Shown in pieces: positions 12,901 to 19,200 of a stretch of 26,953 nt of DNA. Positions within the stretch are counted from its first letter, which is position 1, and every line of letters begins with the position of its first letter. Location of the stretch: positions 12,461 to 39,413 of the forward strand of contig DYQY01000013.1 in assembly GCA_020719045.1 (NCBI GenBank), in the 5' to 3' direction. The notes under the pieces are model-generated. The model ran no database searches. It was not told where the DNA came from and was given only the letters and a program-made list of their open reading frames with translations. The stretch comes from Candidatus Termititenax sp. (GTDB lineage: Bacteria > Margulisbacteria > Riflemargulisbacteria > GWF2-35-9 > DYQY01). The position numbers and the translations under genes are program-made.

Positions 12901-15900
12901 CAAGCAACACTTTAGAAAGTTTTTCATTATCGTCTTTTTCCTGAGTATAGCTAAGCAAAAACAGCATAATTCTATCATCAATATTTTTCGCCTCTTCACT
13001 ATTAAAATCCACATTAATAGCATTCTTCGTTAATATTTCATAAATGGCATCCAAACACTTATTCTTAAAACTTATATCCTTAGAGTCCCTATATTGTTGC
13101 ATCATCGATTCTAGCTCAAGAAACATAACAACTGTCTTCTCATTATCCCTATTCTTAAAATATATAGAATTAACAGCCACTGTTGCCTCTTCGTTTGATA
13201 GTTTTCTATTCACATAACCCTCATAATCATTTGGAAACTCTGTTTCCATAAGAATGCTTTTTGCTAAACTAATATCAGATTTTAAAATCATACCGTCGCT
13301 ACTAATGACTCCATTTTTAACCAAAGCATCAAAATATAGTTGAGCTCTTCTATCAGAAATTCCAGAACAAACAGACATCTGAGTTGGCCAAACTTTTTTA
13401 GGATTCATATATTCAGTTATCAAACTCTTATATTTATTAAAATCAGAATTTATATCGGAATTACTATTAATGTTCATTTTATAGCTTATAATTGCCTTAA
13501 TCTCTAACATAGGGATCTCAATACCCCAATTATCGTTAATTATTCTTTTCTTAAGCTGTTCAACATCGCTAGGGAAAGAAACCAAATTTTGATACTCTGA
13601 CTTAAATTTATTCAAATCATCAGTATAAGAATACTCTGCTAATCCTATCGAAAGCTTTAAATACTCATATGCTTTTTGTGAAAGCAACTCAGGTATATTA
13701 TATTTCTCTTCTAACTCTGTCTTTAAGGAGTTAAAACCTCCGGGACTTCTTGCTATTTCAATTTTTTCTAATAAAACATTAATAATTGTTCTCTGACGGT
13801 TAAGTGATATAGACCTTTCTTGCAACAATCTATTCACATGACCATCTTTTGTGAATCGTTGATACAATACTGAGTCTTTTTTGGTATACTCGTCAACTGC
13901 AAACTTTTTACCATTCACTTCTATCTCTGTTTCTCCATTTTGATTCTCTAACAATTTTACTGTTTGTAGCGCTTCAGCTATATCAAGGTTTATTCTCTTA
14001 GCACTCACTTCTGGCAACAAACTAAAGCCTGAAACACTATCAATATTCTGCTTATCATCAACAACACCCCACTTATCAAGCAAGGTCTTTAATCCAAATA
14101 ATTTTGTCTGGTCATCAAAATATATATTCTCTAAAATTGTAATTACGGATGAATCAACTTTGTCACCATAAAAATCTAACAACGGTAATATTTCATCCTG
14201 ATTAGTAATAACTTTTTTTGTTACCACATTATTAGAATCAACAAAACCATTTTCCCTTAATCTTTGTGAAAGCAAAATCGGAGTATCTGGGGAGTCACCT
14301 TCATTAAGTGTAAACCAACTCTTTTCAAAACCTTTAACTTCAAAAAAACGCATATTGTCATACATTGTGCTTACAGGAACTAGTCCATCTTTACTAGCTG
14401 ATAATAAATCTTTTACTAACATTTTAACATCATCTGTTATCTGGTATGGTTTTAAACTATTTAGAATTCCTATCAATTCTTGCACATCACCTGACTGAAA
14501 AGACAGCCTAAAATAATCACTTTTTGTTAAGCTATCAGCTTTTTTTTCGAACATCAACTTATATGAATTATTAAAAATATCATCACTCTCTGGTAAGTTT
14601 GGATTAAGTTTTTTAATATATTCATCTATGTTTTCTCCTAAAACAGAAGCTGAGTCAATCATTTTTAATAAAAACTTAACCTTATCCTGAGCAAAGAACT
14701 TCTGAAACTTAAATTCACTTTTCCCACTCATAATCTCTCGTAAAAATAGTAATCGGTCACTATCAGACATAACATTCAATAAGGAATAAAAATTACTATC
14801 CAATAAATCATAATTATCTTTACCATCCGACGCTACTTTTAAAACAACTATCATTTCTTTCTTTAATGCTGGATTAACAATATTCTCGGAAACTTTTACA
14901 TTTGTAACCTCAACATTTTTATGAACATTTTTTAAAGGTACTATATTTCCCTTTCTAGGGAAAAAAGTATCTTGCTGTGCTAATAACATAAGAGTATTCT
15001 CAAAATATTTATTATCTGCATCAGAGTTTACTTGAACAATTGTCTTCTCCAAATTAACATTTGCCCCTTTGCCATACTCTAAATAATAAAAAACTGGAAG
15101 GTACATTGAAGCCAATGCTGACGGCAAAATCAGATTCTCATATTTTTCTGGTTTATAACTATCCTTTGTTTTAATTGCTAATGACTGATACTTAGAGTCT
15201 GTTGGATAATTTAGCAACATCTTTCCTATTTCCCAAGGTGCTCTCATTCCGTCGTGAGTCATTTTATTGTAATCTGTTGTTCCATCAGAATATGGAGTAA
15301 TCAATATATTATTATTATCAACTGAAATATTAAACCTAGAAATAAACGACCCACACTGATCCAATATCTTTTCATAAATACACATTGCATCATCGGCTGC
15401 TTGTGCAAAAAATTTCTTTACTGATTCATCCATATTATATTTATTAGCAAAATTTGCTATATCCATATACGATGAAGGAGTCATATAATCAGTGAAGTAA
15501 TGTCCATCCCAATCTTCTGATGGCTTTAAAATTATCTTTCCGTCTTGTAAAACATTAAAAAGGTTACTCTTCGCATGGACGATTAACTCCATAGCCTTAT
15601 TCTTATATATATTTCCACCGAACGCCTCATCTGCATAAATAAGCGCTCTAATTAAATCTATATCTGCATCAGCAGCTGAATTTCTATTACTTTCTGTTTG
15701 AGATGAACTAATTTCAATCTCTTTACCATTTATTGAAACTTTCCATGCAGGGAACTTTCCATCACCCCCAGCATCATTAGCCAATTTAACCATATTTTCA
15801 GTCGCTTTTAAGAGTTTATCAAACACTTGCCTATATTTGATACTATTACTTGGGTCTATTGTAGCCATTCTTGAAGCAAGAACTAACCAATATGCTTGAC

Positions 15901-16096
15901 CTTCTGAAACTATTTGATTATCTTGAGATGGATCAACTATATATAATCCACCTGAAAATTCTTGACTAAATCGTTGAAGCCCAGCATCAAATTGCTTTAC
16001 GATTGTAGCAATTTTATCAATTGATGGCTTTTGATCAACGGCGGGAGGAGATACTTTGTGTGCTTCACTTGCTTTATCAATTATTGGACCTGGCAT
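1..16096 (-). CDS. Giant multidomain protein with two GH8-like modules, 3' end beyond the window
   Basis: The frame starts at the ATG at 16094-16096 (MPGPIIDKAS) after a strong AGGAGG with a 7-base spacer, and has no stop down to base 1, so at least 5,365 residues are encoded and the C-terminus is missing. Visible order: a unit with a GH8-like module (about residues 35-360) followed by a long helical part; a second, apparently identical unit from residue 1396; a helical region with TPR-like hairpins (about 2750-3800); beta-rich regions (about 3870-4250 and 4440-4626); and a charged coiled coil (about 5066 onward). GH8 hallmarks are SEGQAY (E65), NSAADADIDL (D143, D145), PSSYMDIANF and HDGMRAPWEI (D282), repeated 1,384 residues later. 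I see no signal peptide and no clear transmembrane helix. Family knowledge suggests beta-glucan or related polysaccharide hydrolysis. A role in envelope or prey-wall processing is inference. Confidence 0.9.
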   Translation of the reverse strand, partial: MPGPIIDKASEAHKVSPPAVDQKPSIDKIATIVKQFDAGLQRFSQEFSGGLYIVDPSQDNQIVSEGQAYWLVLASRMATIDPSNSIKYRQVFDKLLKATENMVKLANDAGGDGKFPAWKVSINGKEIEISSSQTESNRNSAADADIDLIRALIYADEAFGGNIYKNKAMELIVHAKSNLFNVLQDGKIILKPSEDWDGHYFTDYMTPSSYMDIANFANKYNMDESVKKFFAQAADDAMCIYEKILDQCGSFISRFNISVDNNNILITPYSDGTTDYNKMTHDGMRAPWEIGKMLLNYPTDSKYQSLAIKTKDSYKPEKYENLILPSALASMYLPVFYYLEYGKGANVNLEKTIVQVNSDADNKYFENTLMLLAQQDTFFPRKGNIVPLKNVHKNVEVTNVKVSENIVNPALKKEMIVVLKVASDGKDNYDLLDSNFYSLLNVMSDSDRLLFLREIMSGKSEFKFQKFFAQDKVKFLLKMIDSASVLGENIDEYIKKLNPNLPESDDIFNNSYKLMFEKKADSLTKSDYFRLSFQSGDVQELIGILNSLKPYQITDDVKMLVKDLLSASKDGLVPVSTMYDNMRFFEVKGFEKSWFTLNEGDSPDTPILLSQRLRENGFVDSNNVVTKKVITNQDEILPLLDFYGDKVDSSVITILENIYFDDQTKLFGLKTLLDKWGVVDDKQNIDSVSGFSLLPEVSAKRINLDIAEALQTVKLLENQNGETEIEVNGKKFAVDEYTKKDSVLYQRFTKDGHVNRLLQERSISLNRQRTIINVLLEKIEIARSPGGFNSLKTELEEKYNIPELLSQKAYEYLKLSIGLAEYSYTDDLNKFKSEYQNLVSFPSDVEQLKKRIINDNWGIEIPMLEIKAIISYKMNINSNSDINSDFNKYKSLITEYMNPKKVWPTQMSVCSGISDRRAQLYFDALVKNGVISSDGMILKSDISLAKSILMETEFPNDYEGYVNRKLSNEEATVAVNSIYFKNRDNEKTVVMFLELESMMQQYRDSKDISFKNKCLDAIYEILTKNAINVDFNSEEAKNIDDRIMLFLLSYTQEKDDNEKLSKVLLELILRNDRLTDAQRNQRDEAIMNFFAKLYKNNKKGNIAIGDNLNDLFIKLKVATEQDKPVSRNLGLKAIEYATTILNNYIIVDDKEKKIVNTVSQLQQVMNAGRIKAVISGDLKLTEKVNDATTGVEKEKTTETVMDEAISKGINAFQTLRLLKNDKLKKDDIELAVGLYSSKGYIEYSRISTSGDASGQANKILEAVKNFETAYGLIDDKTDYTYINPKFEKVKIEATVHLILNNLHKLNKEFPKEVQDAVSNYQGMDEVLKGIHSIIGVGHQSGFEGVLEGDKTDIQKLFLLLDDITDDGHVANNINELDTYIGDLKKDISKLDKASQAHKVSPPAVDQKPSIDKIATIVKQFDAGLQRFSQEFSGGLYIVDPSQDNQIVSEGQAYWLVLASRMATIDPSNSIKYRQVFDKLLKATENMVKLANDAGGDGKFPAWKVSINGKEIEISSSQTESNRNSAADADIDLIRALIYADEAFGGNIYKNKAMELIVHAKSNLFNVLQDGKIILKPSEDWDGHYFTDYMTPSSYMDIANFANKYNMDESVKKFFAQAADDAMCIYEKILDQCGSFISRFNISVDNNNILITPYSDGTTDYNKMTHDGMRAPWEIGKMLLNYPTDSKYQSLAIKTKDSYKPEKYENLILPSALASMYLPVFYYLEYGKGANVNLEKTIVQVNSDADNKYFENTLMLLAQQDTFFPRKGNIVPLKNVHKNVEVTNVKVSENIVNPALKKEMIVVLKVASDGKDNYDLLDSNFYSLLNVMSDSDRLLFLREIMSGKSEFKFQKFFAQDKVKFLLKMIDSASVLGENIDEYIKKLNPNLPESDDIFNNSYKLMFEKKADSLTKSDYFRLSFQSGDVQELIGILNSLKPYQITDDVKMLVKDLLSASKDGLVPVSTMYDNMRFFEVKGFEKSWFTLNEGDSPDTPILLSQRLRENGFVDSNNVVTKKVITNQDEILPLLDFYGDKVDSSVITILENIYFDDQTKLFGLKTLLDKWGVVDDKQNIDSVSGFSLLPEVSAKRINLDIAEALQTVKLLENQNGETEIEVNGKKFAVDEYTKKDSVLYQRFTKDGHVNRLLQERSISLNRQRTIINVLLEKIEIARSPGGFNSLKTELEEKYNIPELLSQKAYEYLKLSIGLAEYSYTDDLNKFKSEYQNLVSFPSDVEQLKKRIINDNWGIEIPMLEIKAIISYKMNINSNSDINSDFNKYKSLITEYMNPKKVWPTQMSVCSGISDRRAQLYFDALVKNGVISSDGMILKSDISLAKSILMETEFPNDYEGYVNRKLSNEEATVAVNSIYFKNRDNEKTVVMFLELESMMQQYRDSKDISFKNKCLDAIYEILTKNAINVDFNSEEAKNIDDRIMLFLLSYTQEKDDNEKLSKVLLELILRNDRLTDAQRNQRDEAIMNFFAKLYKNNKKGNIAIGDNLNDLFIKLKVATEQDKPVSRNLGLKAIEYATTILNNYIIVDDKEKKIVNTVSQLQQVMNAGRIKAVISGDLKLTEKVNDATTGVEKEKTTETVMDEAISKGINAFQTLRLLKNDKLKKDDIELAVGLYSSKGYIEYSRISTSGDASGQANKILEAVKNFETAYGLIDDKTDYTYINPKFEKVKIEATVHLILNNLHKLNKEFPKEVQDAVSNYQGMDEVLKGIHSIDDGHVANNINELDTYIGELKKDISKLDKASQEYIENQKYRMNIDDIDEAKDILNDLKMEITVKSMARQILAATNDSDVKELVTSMIENISKNEAIKQSDYYIWALVDIADDLLKKIEKLPNKKIQPGDLQISVSKIYKELKGVIVAKSGITKIVENGELTVGFIDKFKALGVKENTSEKTKQAYTTVMYMLASLEYQGKLVEAEFVNAEGSCIPCVKELVKMIKDGEVQVELDADIKVAMYLFVVNALLDKVKDNADNFMDNTSNFADLKEYFGALDSDTLQKTDSKLRFYFEFAKLKTDYYDGALNKESFVAQYKSLSTLAYDDESKYNLNLFAANYYLEQVINIEDTDNITAAFNALNSVPGSFKENIDYKLASIRFNLKSEADQSVINIIKTIKYADLTDQQQFSFNLAVLELANLLKVAPDDSKFLEKLKDDQGKLIPPANLITALETLATTPKDQLTVKVLQAVNILNRQKTKEDAEYDNFNKFLKAAEGLLVGGSDANAIAKEQNNILLLRGLGHFQRREYPAASKKFKEVISSYFEGNDLKTMTDKERNEYLGTIGVYIATYLKANKNGKVLDLSDIKLDTLLPASFIGNDTKLNDLKRSYALDLMFAKRDYDELLKFNFDAKERDLGDGKQKPEAGSVVQQKLELLKGFANLYAVSGEPKIELAQDVIKVLYKEIKGTAPTAEKTISDMVSEIVLNNDIAIDNKILFISLAQEIKYADKSATKDDTPVTQIEAFFKAIEEDSDESNNLQEHQITQLVEIYRKFLQKTGQNTATFDALIGSKQELPKDAPFINKLATQADRSGIDTKTKVFNMADFPTQAPKMVADVKEAKTIFDADLIKNPGSIKVSDYSDMIGAYRQVQLFDEALKLTDDALGFVEALKINDDKKAFFKKELLKIKIEILLDKLQLMRPRERGDGASKIAEAIEAYKALDKDGKDQELQAEARLLTMALDTANGVKTETNLEGIALPELEKANFAFRYQMMLAYNKMAQNGFNDYATVKQDVDGAFNEMPLVDKASYEEALMGIYVRMVDSAKGEYQTAGLTDKEVVPMSWDQAATILAATNPSGASALLGNLSKLDETSFLRVRATLAGYKGWSYFEAERTYPAKLPDNEYGFMLTPFGVRWEDSRKASMADISQTIPVAEIDNRSVEGRWFLGKMTLDLNSATKSVNFTTANGAMSAHKKNNNTLVEGLNAEMGTVTHTGTASGTYPIYQTLPIEGGLPDGTTEITIQIGEGTWTENGVDHVVSPYTYTYTWEQEELVAKDYGLKTFDPNATYLMDNQQLNLGIPLNDTVTGRLGYSEEEAGTIQDVKKLSLGMDFQGEGSQFGLNYNHYLENQQPGSIVGGYDDKFFLQKKPVVTDELSANFSKELSERFTFMGYYQIDDRGQRYGSLGLQYKDNTTGKVYVYVTSGKYDYLGADGKYDSVEAQAIGARWEKTFKLATGELTTFLEGQIRSNSNKDKIEDGPVVQPGIEHKVDLGEGASVTTSLVGTVQQPGEGQLMSLQAGIAYRDNLKRMVEDMVLDKEVKNVQVPDNQLDNLMSLLGLKINEKGEFVPSGKRAEISTFNAERYKGVFTLKSATTVEGQKLSSLTCNDRKAFNELITELGNREEYQLANALLLNNMKSKLDKFASADFDGVSPEEVTRYFELLSQIENMQSIFVNSDRAEFQYGFLKSLDPLADTLIAKISYEVSLRYILAEAFVLANNGKSEGLSFKAEQLEQLMASFKLRIQDLNFLGFDTEIKLGSSLANILTHPEALLNVGIEMKQDFRVTEDVKVRLGAEISTFDPHLHAEVLVDLDKYMLSLGNNTGVEIMDASRSKVNFGAKVDLLGLITGLGRMSAAITFGNAEGSAMHGGEVTWAGFGRTGLIIRKEKNPGQQFRFSTGEIVSAVDYFGKTNYQMLAANVGSEQFEYLKKWAQDVCAVPSTVAKHAFSGIEGITQEQSETIREQLKAKGILDNNYSININLNDKNLDLGLSDKFKGLNNKIISVLQQSKRISIFYDQEEAAKLYPEERKQELDLFKQLVAELYVRKAKGIDSLKELNAVFLNRDEDKYEGDTLAIDMDSLKKMVREISKGKAAHSVISEYLNSIKHTNRTNIEAKDKLIDAIALSKGSPELKASIQTLIVELANKGLEFNVSDKIIAKIAEDNDALVGLNKMLAVFRDELDTRIPDMVLTIDDSGFLGLFRSNEVDQYSFEIAFENLRSVGKDKGDMVENSILNKLRGEVSRINYVDKNLSSLMAMLQKQRIDVDFAYARKDGLDNVFTIEMRGTGSKEYKDKKEHYEVHVTDSGEMTLFQVFKDKKGNETSRIEVKINSQSNVFHRALFLMFKGGGRVPSAYVKMFEKAKIQADENVKVERSLLGASAVSQGAIDSAKEDLAVSETELKEKSQALAALNISVQQLTASLANATSAFDAALAKKAELEAEIVALGSSPKKEEAKQKQEALDKARKTVADLKPEVDRLIVESKKIEAEIKANDAEIARITEEIAKKKVELGTLNATAGDLETKNTEVARLEGLLRTTQTNLGTEKAKFNDWIPFNEDQKKVDTLEKEEKATLSTLRGAREAVNVSAKAKVDAVALQLSIDGFEKQVKERGEANVALQASLKALQEKVAPMQAELQNAETSIPKLDSEVVSLNEEVT
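2219..2779 (-). other. Second beta-rich region of the giant protein
   Basis: Residues about 4440-4626 again show alternating strands (FKLRIQDLNFLGF, LLNVGIEMKQDF, DVKVRLGAEIS, HLHAEVLVDLDKYMLSLG, SKVNFGAKVDLLG, RMSAAITFG, GEVTWAGFGRTGLII). A mostly helical insert separates it from the first beta region. The two could be halves of one barrel or separate sheets. Confidence 0.4.
3347..4489 (-). other. Beta-rich region with outer-membrane-hairpin-like pattern
   Basis: Residues about 3870-4250 switch sharply from helical to beta composition. Gly, Thr, Ser and Asn become frequent, and segments of 8-11 residues alternate polar and hydrophobic side chains: QLNLGIPLN, TVTGRLGYS, KLSLGMDFQ, SQFGLNYNHYL, LSANFSKEL, RFTFMGYYQID, YGSLGLQYKD, VYVYVTSGKY, AQAIGARWEK, ELTTFLEGQI. 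They are joined by short polar turns and aromatic ends, which is the pattern of membrane beta-hairpins. A preceding stretch (GTVTHTGTASGTYPIY and a YTYTYTW run) reads as an Ig-like or linker beta region. A soluble beta-sandwich or fibre is the alternative. Confidence 0.45.
5000..7850 (-). other. Helical, TPR-like region of the giant protein
   Basis: Residues about 2750-3700 are almost entirely helical in composition, with amphipathic pairs resembling tetratricopeptide hairpins. The clearest is near residue 3226 (plus 6421 downward): NNILLLRGLGHFQRREYPAA followed by SKKFKEVISSYFEG, with small and aromatic residues at the usual TPR positions. Other pairs are more divergent, so this is a solenoid-like scaffold by inference, probably for protein or glycan-chain contacts. 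A CxxC pair (SCIPC) near 7300 is the only notable cysteine motif. Confidence 0.5.
7852..7945 (-). repeat. Short linker module, copy 2
   Basis: Partner of 11911-12004. It encodes DDGHVANNINELD through LDKASQ (residues 2718-2748) and then enters unique sequence (EYIENQKYRMN). Relative to the first junction, the preceding 31 codons are absent, so the large unit ends GIHSI and passes directly into this module. Confidence 0.85.
7946..11926 (-). repeat. Long in-frame tandem direct repeat, copy 2
   Basis: Second copy of the unit at 12098-16078 (residues about 1391-2717). On the low-coordinate side it joins directly to the short DDGHVANN module at 7852-7945. In copy 1 an extra 93 bases (12005-12097, 31 codons) sit between the unit and that module. 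Absence of synonymous drift indicates a recent duplication, ongoing homogenisation, or an assembly artefact. Confidence 0.93.
10865..11842 (-). other. GH8-like domain, second copy in the giant protein
   Basis: This is the copy of the first GH8-like domain displaced by exactly 4,152 bases (1,384 codons). The sequence looks identical, so the same candidate catalytic residues fall at E1449, D1527/D1529 and D1666. Two intact modules in one chain suggest avidity or processivity, or simply a recent duplication. Nothing separates these explanations within the window. Confidence 0.75.
11911..12004 (-). repeat. Short linker module, copy 1 (DDGHVANN...DKASQ)
   Basis: Ninety-four bases encoding a helical linker (residues 1365-1395, beginning DDGHVANNINELD and ending KLDKASQ) that closes the first large unit and leads straight into AHKVSPP of the second. 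It matches 7852-7945 at an offset of 4,059 bases, not 4,152, with two substitutions, one synonymous and one changing D to E. This shows the large duplication and the linker have different histories. Confidence 0.85.
12098..16078 (-). repeat. Long in-frame tandem direct repeat, copy 1 (N-terminal unit)
   Basis: About 3.98 kb matching 7946-11926 at a constant offset of 4,152 bases. In every stretch I lined up (near 8041, 8401, 9001, 9601, 10201, 10801, 11401 and 11701, plus both ends) I saw no difference except two bases close to the right end (16066-16067 against 11914-11915). The offset is a multiple of three, so the frame is kept. The unit encodes a GH8-like domain plus about 960 residues of helical sequence of unknown function. 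Confidence 0.93.
15017..15994 (-). other. GH8-like domain, first copy in the giant protein
   Basis: Residues about 35-360 follow the GH8 (alpha/alpha)6-barrel signature order: VSEGQAYWL, FPAWKV, NSAADADIDLIRALIYA, LKPSEDWDGHYF, TPSSYMDIANFA and HDGMRAPWEIGKMLL. In GH8 endoglucanases the Glu of SEGQ-Y is the proton donor and the Asp of the D-(A)-R-x-P motif is the general base in one subfamily. Both are kept here as E65 and D282, and the Asp-rich motif supplies D143 and D145. The length, about 325 residues, matches the family. Activity therefore looks possible. Substrate preference (cellulose, mixed-linkage glucan, chitosan or xylan-type) cannot be read from this. Placement rests on motif recognition, not a profile search. 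Confidence 0.75.
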
Positions 16097-16219
16097 TAAG
16101 TAACCTCCTATTAATATACACTATCAATAATATATCGATATACAATTAATAAATTCCCACTAAATACGTCTTTTAAACTACTAAATATATGGTTAATATC
16201 TGTTGTTATTCGAAATAGG
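16097..16219 (-). other. 123-base intergenic gap with a 12-base AT palindrome
   Basis: This gap separates the 1,223-residue gene from the giant gene. I see no GC-rich hairpin with a T-run, so no intrinsic terminator, and no convincing -35/-10 pair at 17-base spacing. The perfect palindrome TATATCGATATA lies at 16131-16142, upstream of the ribosome site. It could be an operator or chance in AT-rich DNA. The gap is wide enough for a secondary promoter, but read-through from upstream is equally likely. Confidence 0.4.
16101..16109 (-). promoter_or_regulatory. Shine-Dalgarno sequence of the giant gene
   Basis: On the minus strand AGGAGGTTA precedes the ATG at 16096. The AGGAGG core (16104-16109) is 7 bases from the start, near the optimum. 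It decides the start of the giant protein and implies strong initiation for a very long message. Confidence 0.85.
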
Positions 16220-19200
16220 TTAGTAGTGATTCACTGTTGCAATCTGCCTGTAAATATAATCATACGCTCTATTTCCATCAGATTTTCTAACACTTAAGAT
16301 TTCATCATCGCACAAATCCAATAATTTTGTTTTTTGATTTTCTCTTCTATACAATATAGCTAAATTAAATAAAAACTCAACATATGCCTCATGGTTTCCA
16401 ACTTGTTTTGTGGTATTCAATACTTCAGATATTTCATTAACCAATTTAGATTTAGCATCTACATTGGAAAGATCCACACTCTGAACATCTCGCCTTAACT
16501 TCAAAGCATAATACTTAAAATTTGAATGTTTATAATCAGGTATTTCATTATCAATATATTTATACAATCCCTCTACCTTATTACCTAAAAGCGCATCACA
16601 TTTTTCCATCTTGCTTGATGAAGCATCAATCTGATAATCCACCCAAAACAACAAGTTAAGTGACTGAGTTAATAAAGAAATGTAACTAGCCTTTGACTCT
16701 TTTTTATACGCATCAAACATATCTCGATCAAATCTATCCACAAAATCTGACGTTGCTACACTGATACTTCCTCTATTAATATTTTCAGCATATGGCATAG
16801 AAAGTTTAGTTAACTCCACAAATTCTTTTACTAAATCTCTCAGGGATTCTTCGTTTTCTGAATTAACTCCATTTTCAAAAATTTTTGATATTTTCTGAAA
16901 AACCAACTGCTGATGTGCTTGATAAATCATAAAATATCTTTGCATATAAAGCTTCTTATCTTGAATGCTATTATTCTTAATATCTACTAACGATTCTTTT
17001 ATAAAAACTTCTCTTTCATTAAATGTAAAATTATGACTGTACATTACCTGAGATAGTGGTTGACTCAAATACTTATCTGGCGTGACACGCAAGACCATCT
17101 TTAAATCATTAGATAATTCTCTCACTCCATCCCTATTTGTCTCTTTTCTATTCTTCTCAGAACTTATCGTTTCTTGTAACACCCTAAATGATTGAGACTT
17201 TGTTTCTGAAACCTGTTTTTCTAACCATAATTGCACTTGACCGACATCTCTAGTTAAAGGAAAAACAAAATGCCCATTAACTATATACTTATTAAACTTA
17301 CTCTCAAATTCGTTATACTCTTTTCCTGAAGATAGAATACTTTTAGCCTTAGATATTTCTAGTGAAACGCCAAAAGCTATTTGTGTGTCTCTTTTTAATA
17401 CTTCTTGAATTAATAATTTCTTTAAATTCGAAGAAATAGGTAAAACTAATATATCCTGGATACTTATCTTGTCAGTATTTATACTTACTCCATTAATTTC
17501 AGTTATAATGGTATTATAGTTATAGACATTATGAACATTTGCTCGCCTGTCTTCCATATATTTAACTATACTTTTTATACCATTACTTCGCCAATCAATT
17601 TGACCAGCTGTTTTCTTTAATACATCTCTTTCTCCATCTGTCATAACATCCCACAACAATATTTTTTCTAAATACAATGCACTTACAATTGGGTTATCAA
17701 ACCCACTTTTTCCCAAATAATTTGTTATTGATAGAATCATTTTATCTATCTCATCCACAATCTGCCTATCAGAGTAACCAAACATATTTCTTAGGTTCTC
17801 TAAATTATAAGAAACTAAATGAACACAACTTTTACTAACTCTCTCTGAGTATGGCTCATAATCTCCTCCCATTGCTCTTTTTGCTTTATCAATACCAGTA
17901 CCTGCAACTAAATTATCAATACCCAAGTTGAAGGCTGCTTTATTTATTGCATCCAACGCCTTATAGCTCATATATCCTGTATATATATTTTTCTCTGAGT
18001 TATCTTTATTATACATATCAGCTAACTTAGCTGTTTCAATAATAAGTCTCTTGTAAAGCAAATCACCAAACTCAGACATTGTTCTTGAATTACTTAAATC
18101 TATGTATGCCATAAACGATTTTTCTAATGCACTTGGATTATCTTGATACTTGCTTCCTCTAAAAATATTTACTGGGGTTTTTGAAACTGAATAAATCTGA
18201 TTCTCTGATACGACTGAAAGGTCTGCATCCTTAACTTCAAATCCAGAGTCTAAAAGATCACTATCCATACCTCTCGTTGTTAATCCCCAGTGCCTAGATA
18301 AATTTAACAAATTCACAATACCGTAAGCATTGTTATAAAGAGTATCATCGTATAAAGACATATTTAAGCCAGAGCTTACATTGCTTGTCTTTCCAACATT
18401 TTTAATTTGATTCAAATAATAATAGTAAGAACTGTCTGTTCTATCTGGAATATTAAAGGAGTTTAACTCAAGATCTGTTCTCCAGTTTAGTCTTGAATTC
18501 GAAGAATGTGCTCTTGAGCTTTCGTCCAATGTTTTCTTAGTGTCCAAAAGAAAGACGTATCTACCTTTAGAATCTACGGTAACATGAACACTTTCAGGAA
18601 AATTATCTTTAAACGTATCTTGGTCAACACCAAATAAAAGTTGTCCTCTAAAATCATTTGAATCAACTAATAACTTATTGTAATTCCTATATAAATGGTC
18701 AGAACCTTCAAATCTTTTCTGATGATCACTCTTAAAAAAATCTCTTATCTCTTTAATAAAATTATCACTAGGATAGGAAGGAAAGAACTCATAAAAAATA
18801 CCACTCTGCTTGCTAGTAGGAGTTGCTTCTTTTGCAAAAGGAATACCCGCCTTCTCTTCAATCGAATATTCTTTATCTAGCCCTGGCACTAACGCTCCAG
18901 TACCCAGAATTAACTTGAAATGGTTATTACCGTTTTCATCTAAATAAGAAAACATTTTTACATCCTGGTCAAGAATATGTCTGGCATAAGAATACACTAA
19001 GTATCTTAATTCTCTATCTTTAGAAGCCCAACTCCACTTCTTTAAACCTTTAATTAGCGCTGCACAAATATCTATATCAGAATCAGAAGCAGAAGCATTC
19101 CCGTAATACCTATTATCTGCCCTCGAAGCAATCTCAAAAGGAAAAGGATCTTTTAAAGATTTAATCAAACTGTTTAGCTGCTTTTTACTAACAATACTTT

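Noticed and set aside
7852-16078. CRISPR array or transposon as explanation of the repeats
   Set aside because: The repeat is one 4-kb coding unit in two copies, without short spaced repeats, terminal inverted repeats or a transposase.
16097-16219. Intrinsic terminator between the 1,223-residue gene and the giant gene
   Set aside because: No GC-rich stem followed by a T-run is present on the minus strand.
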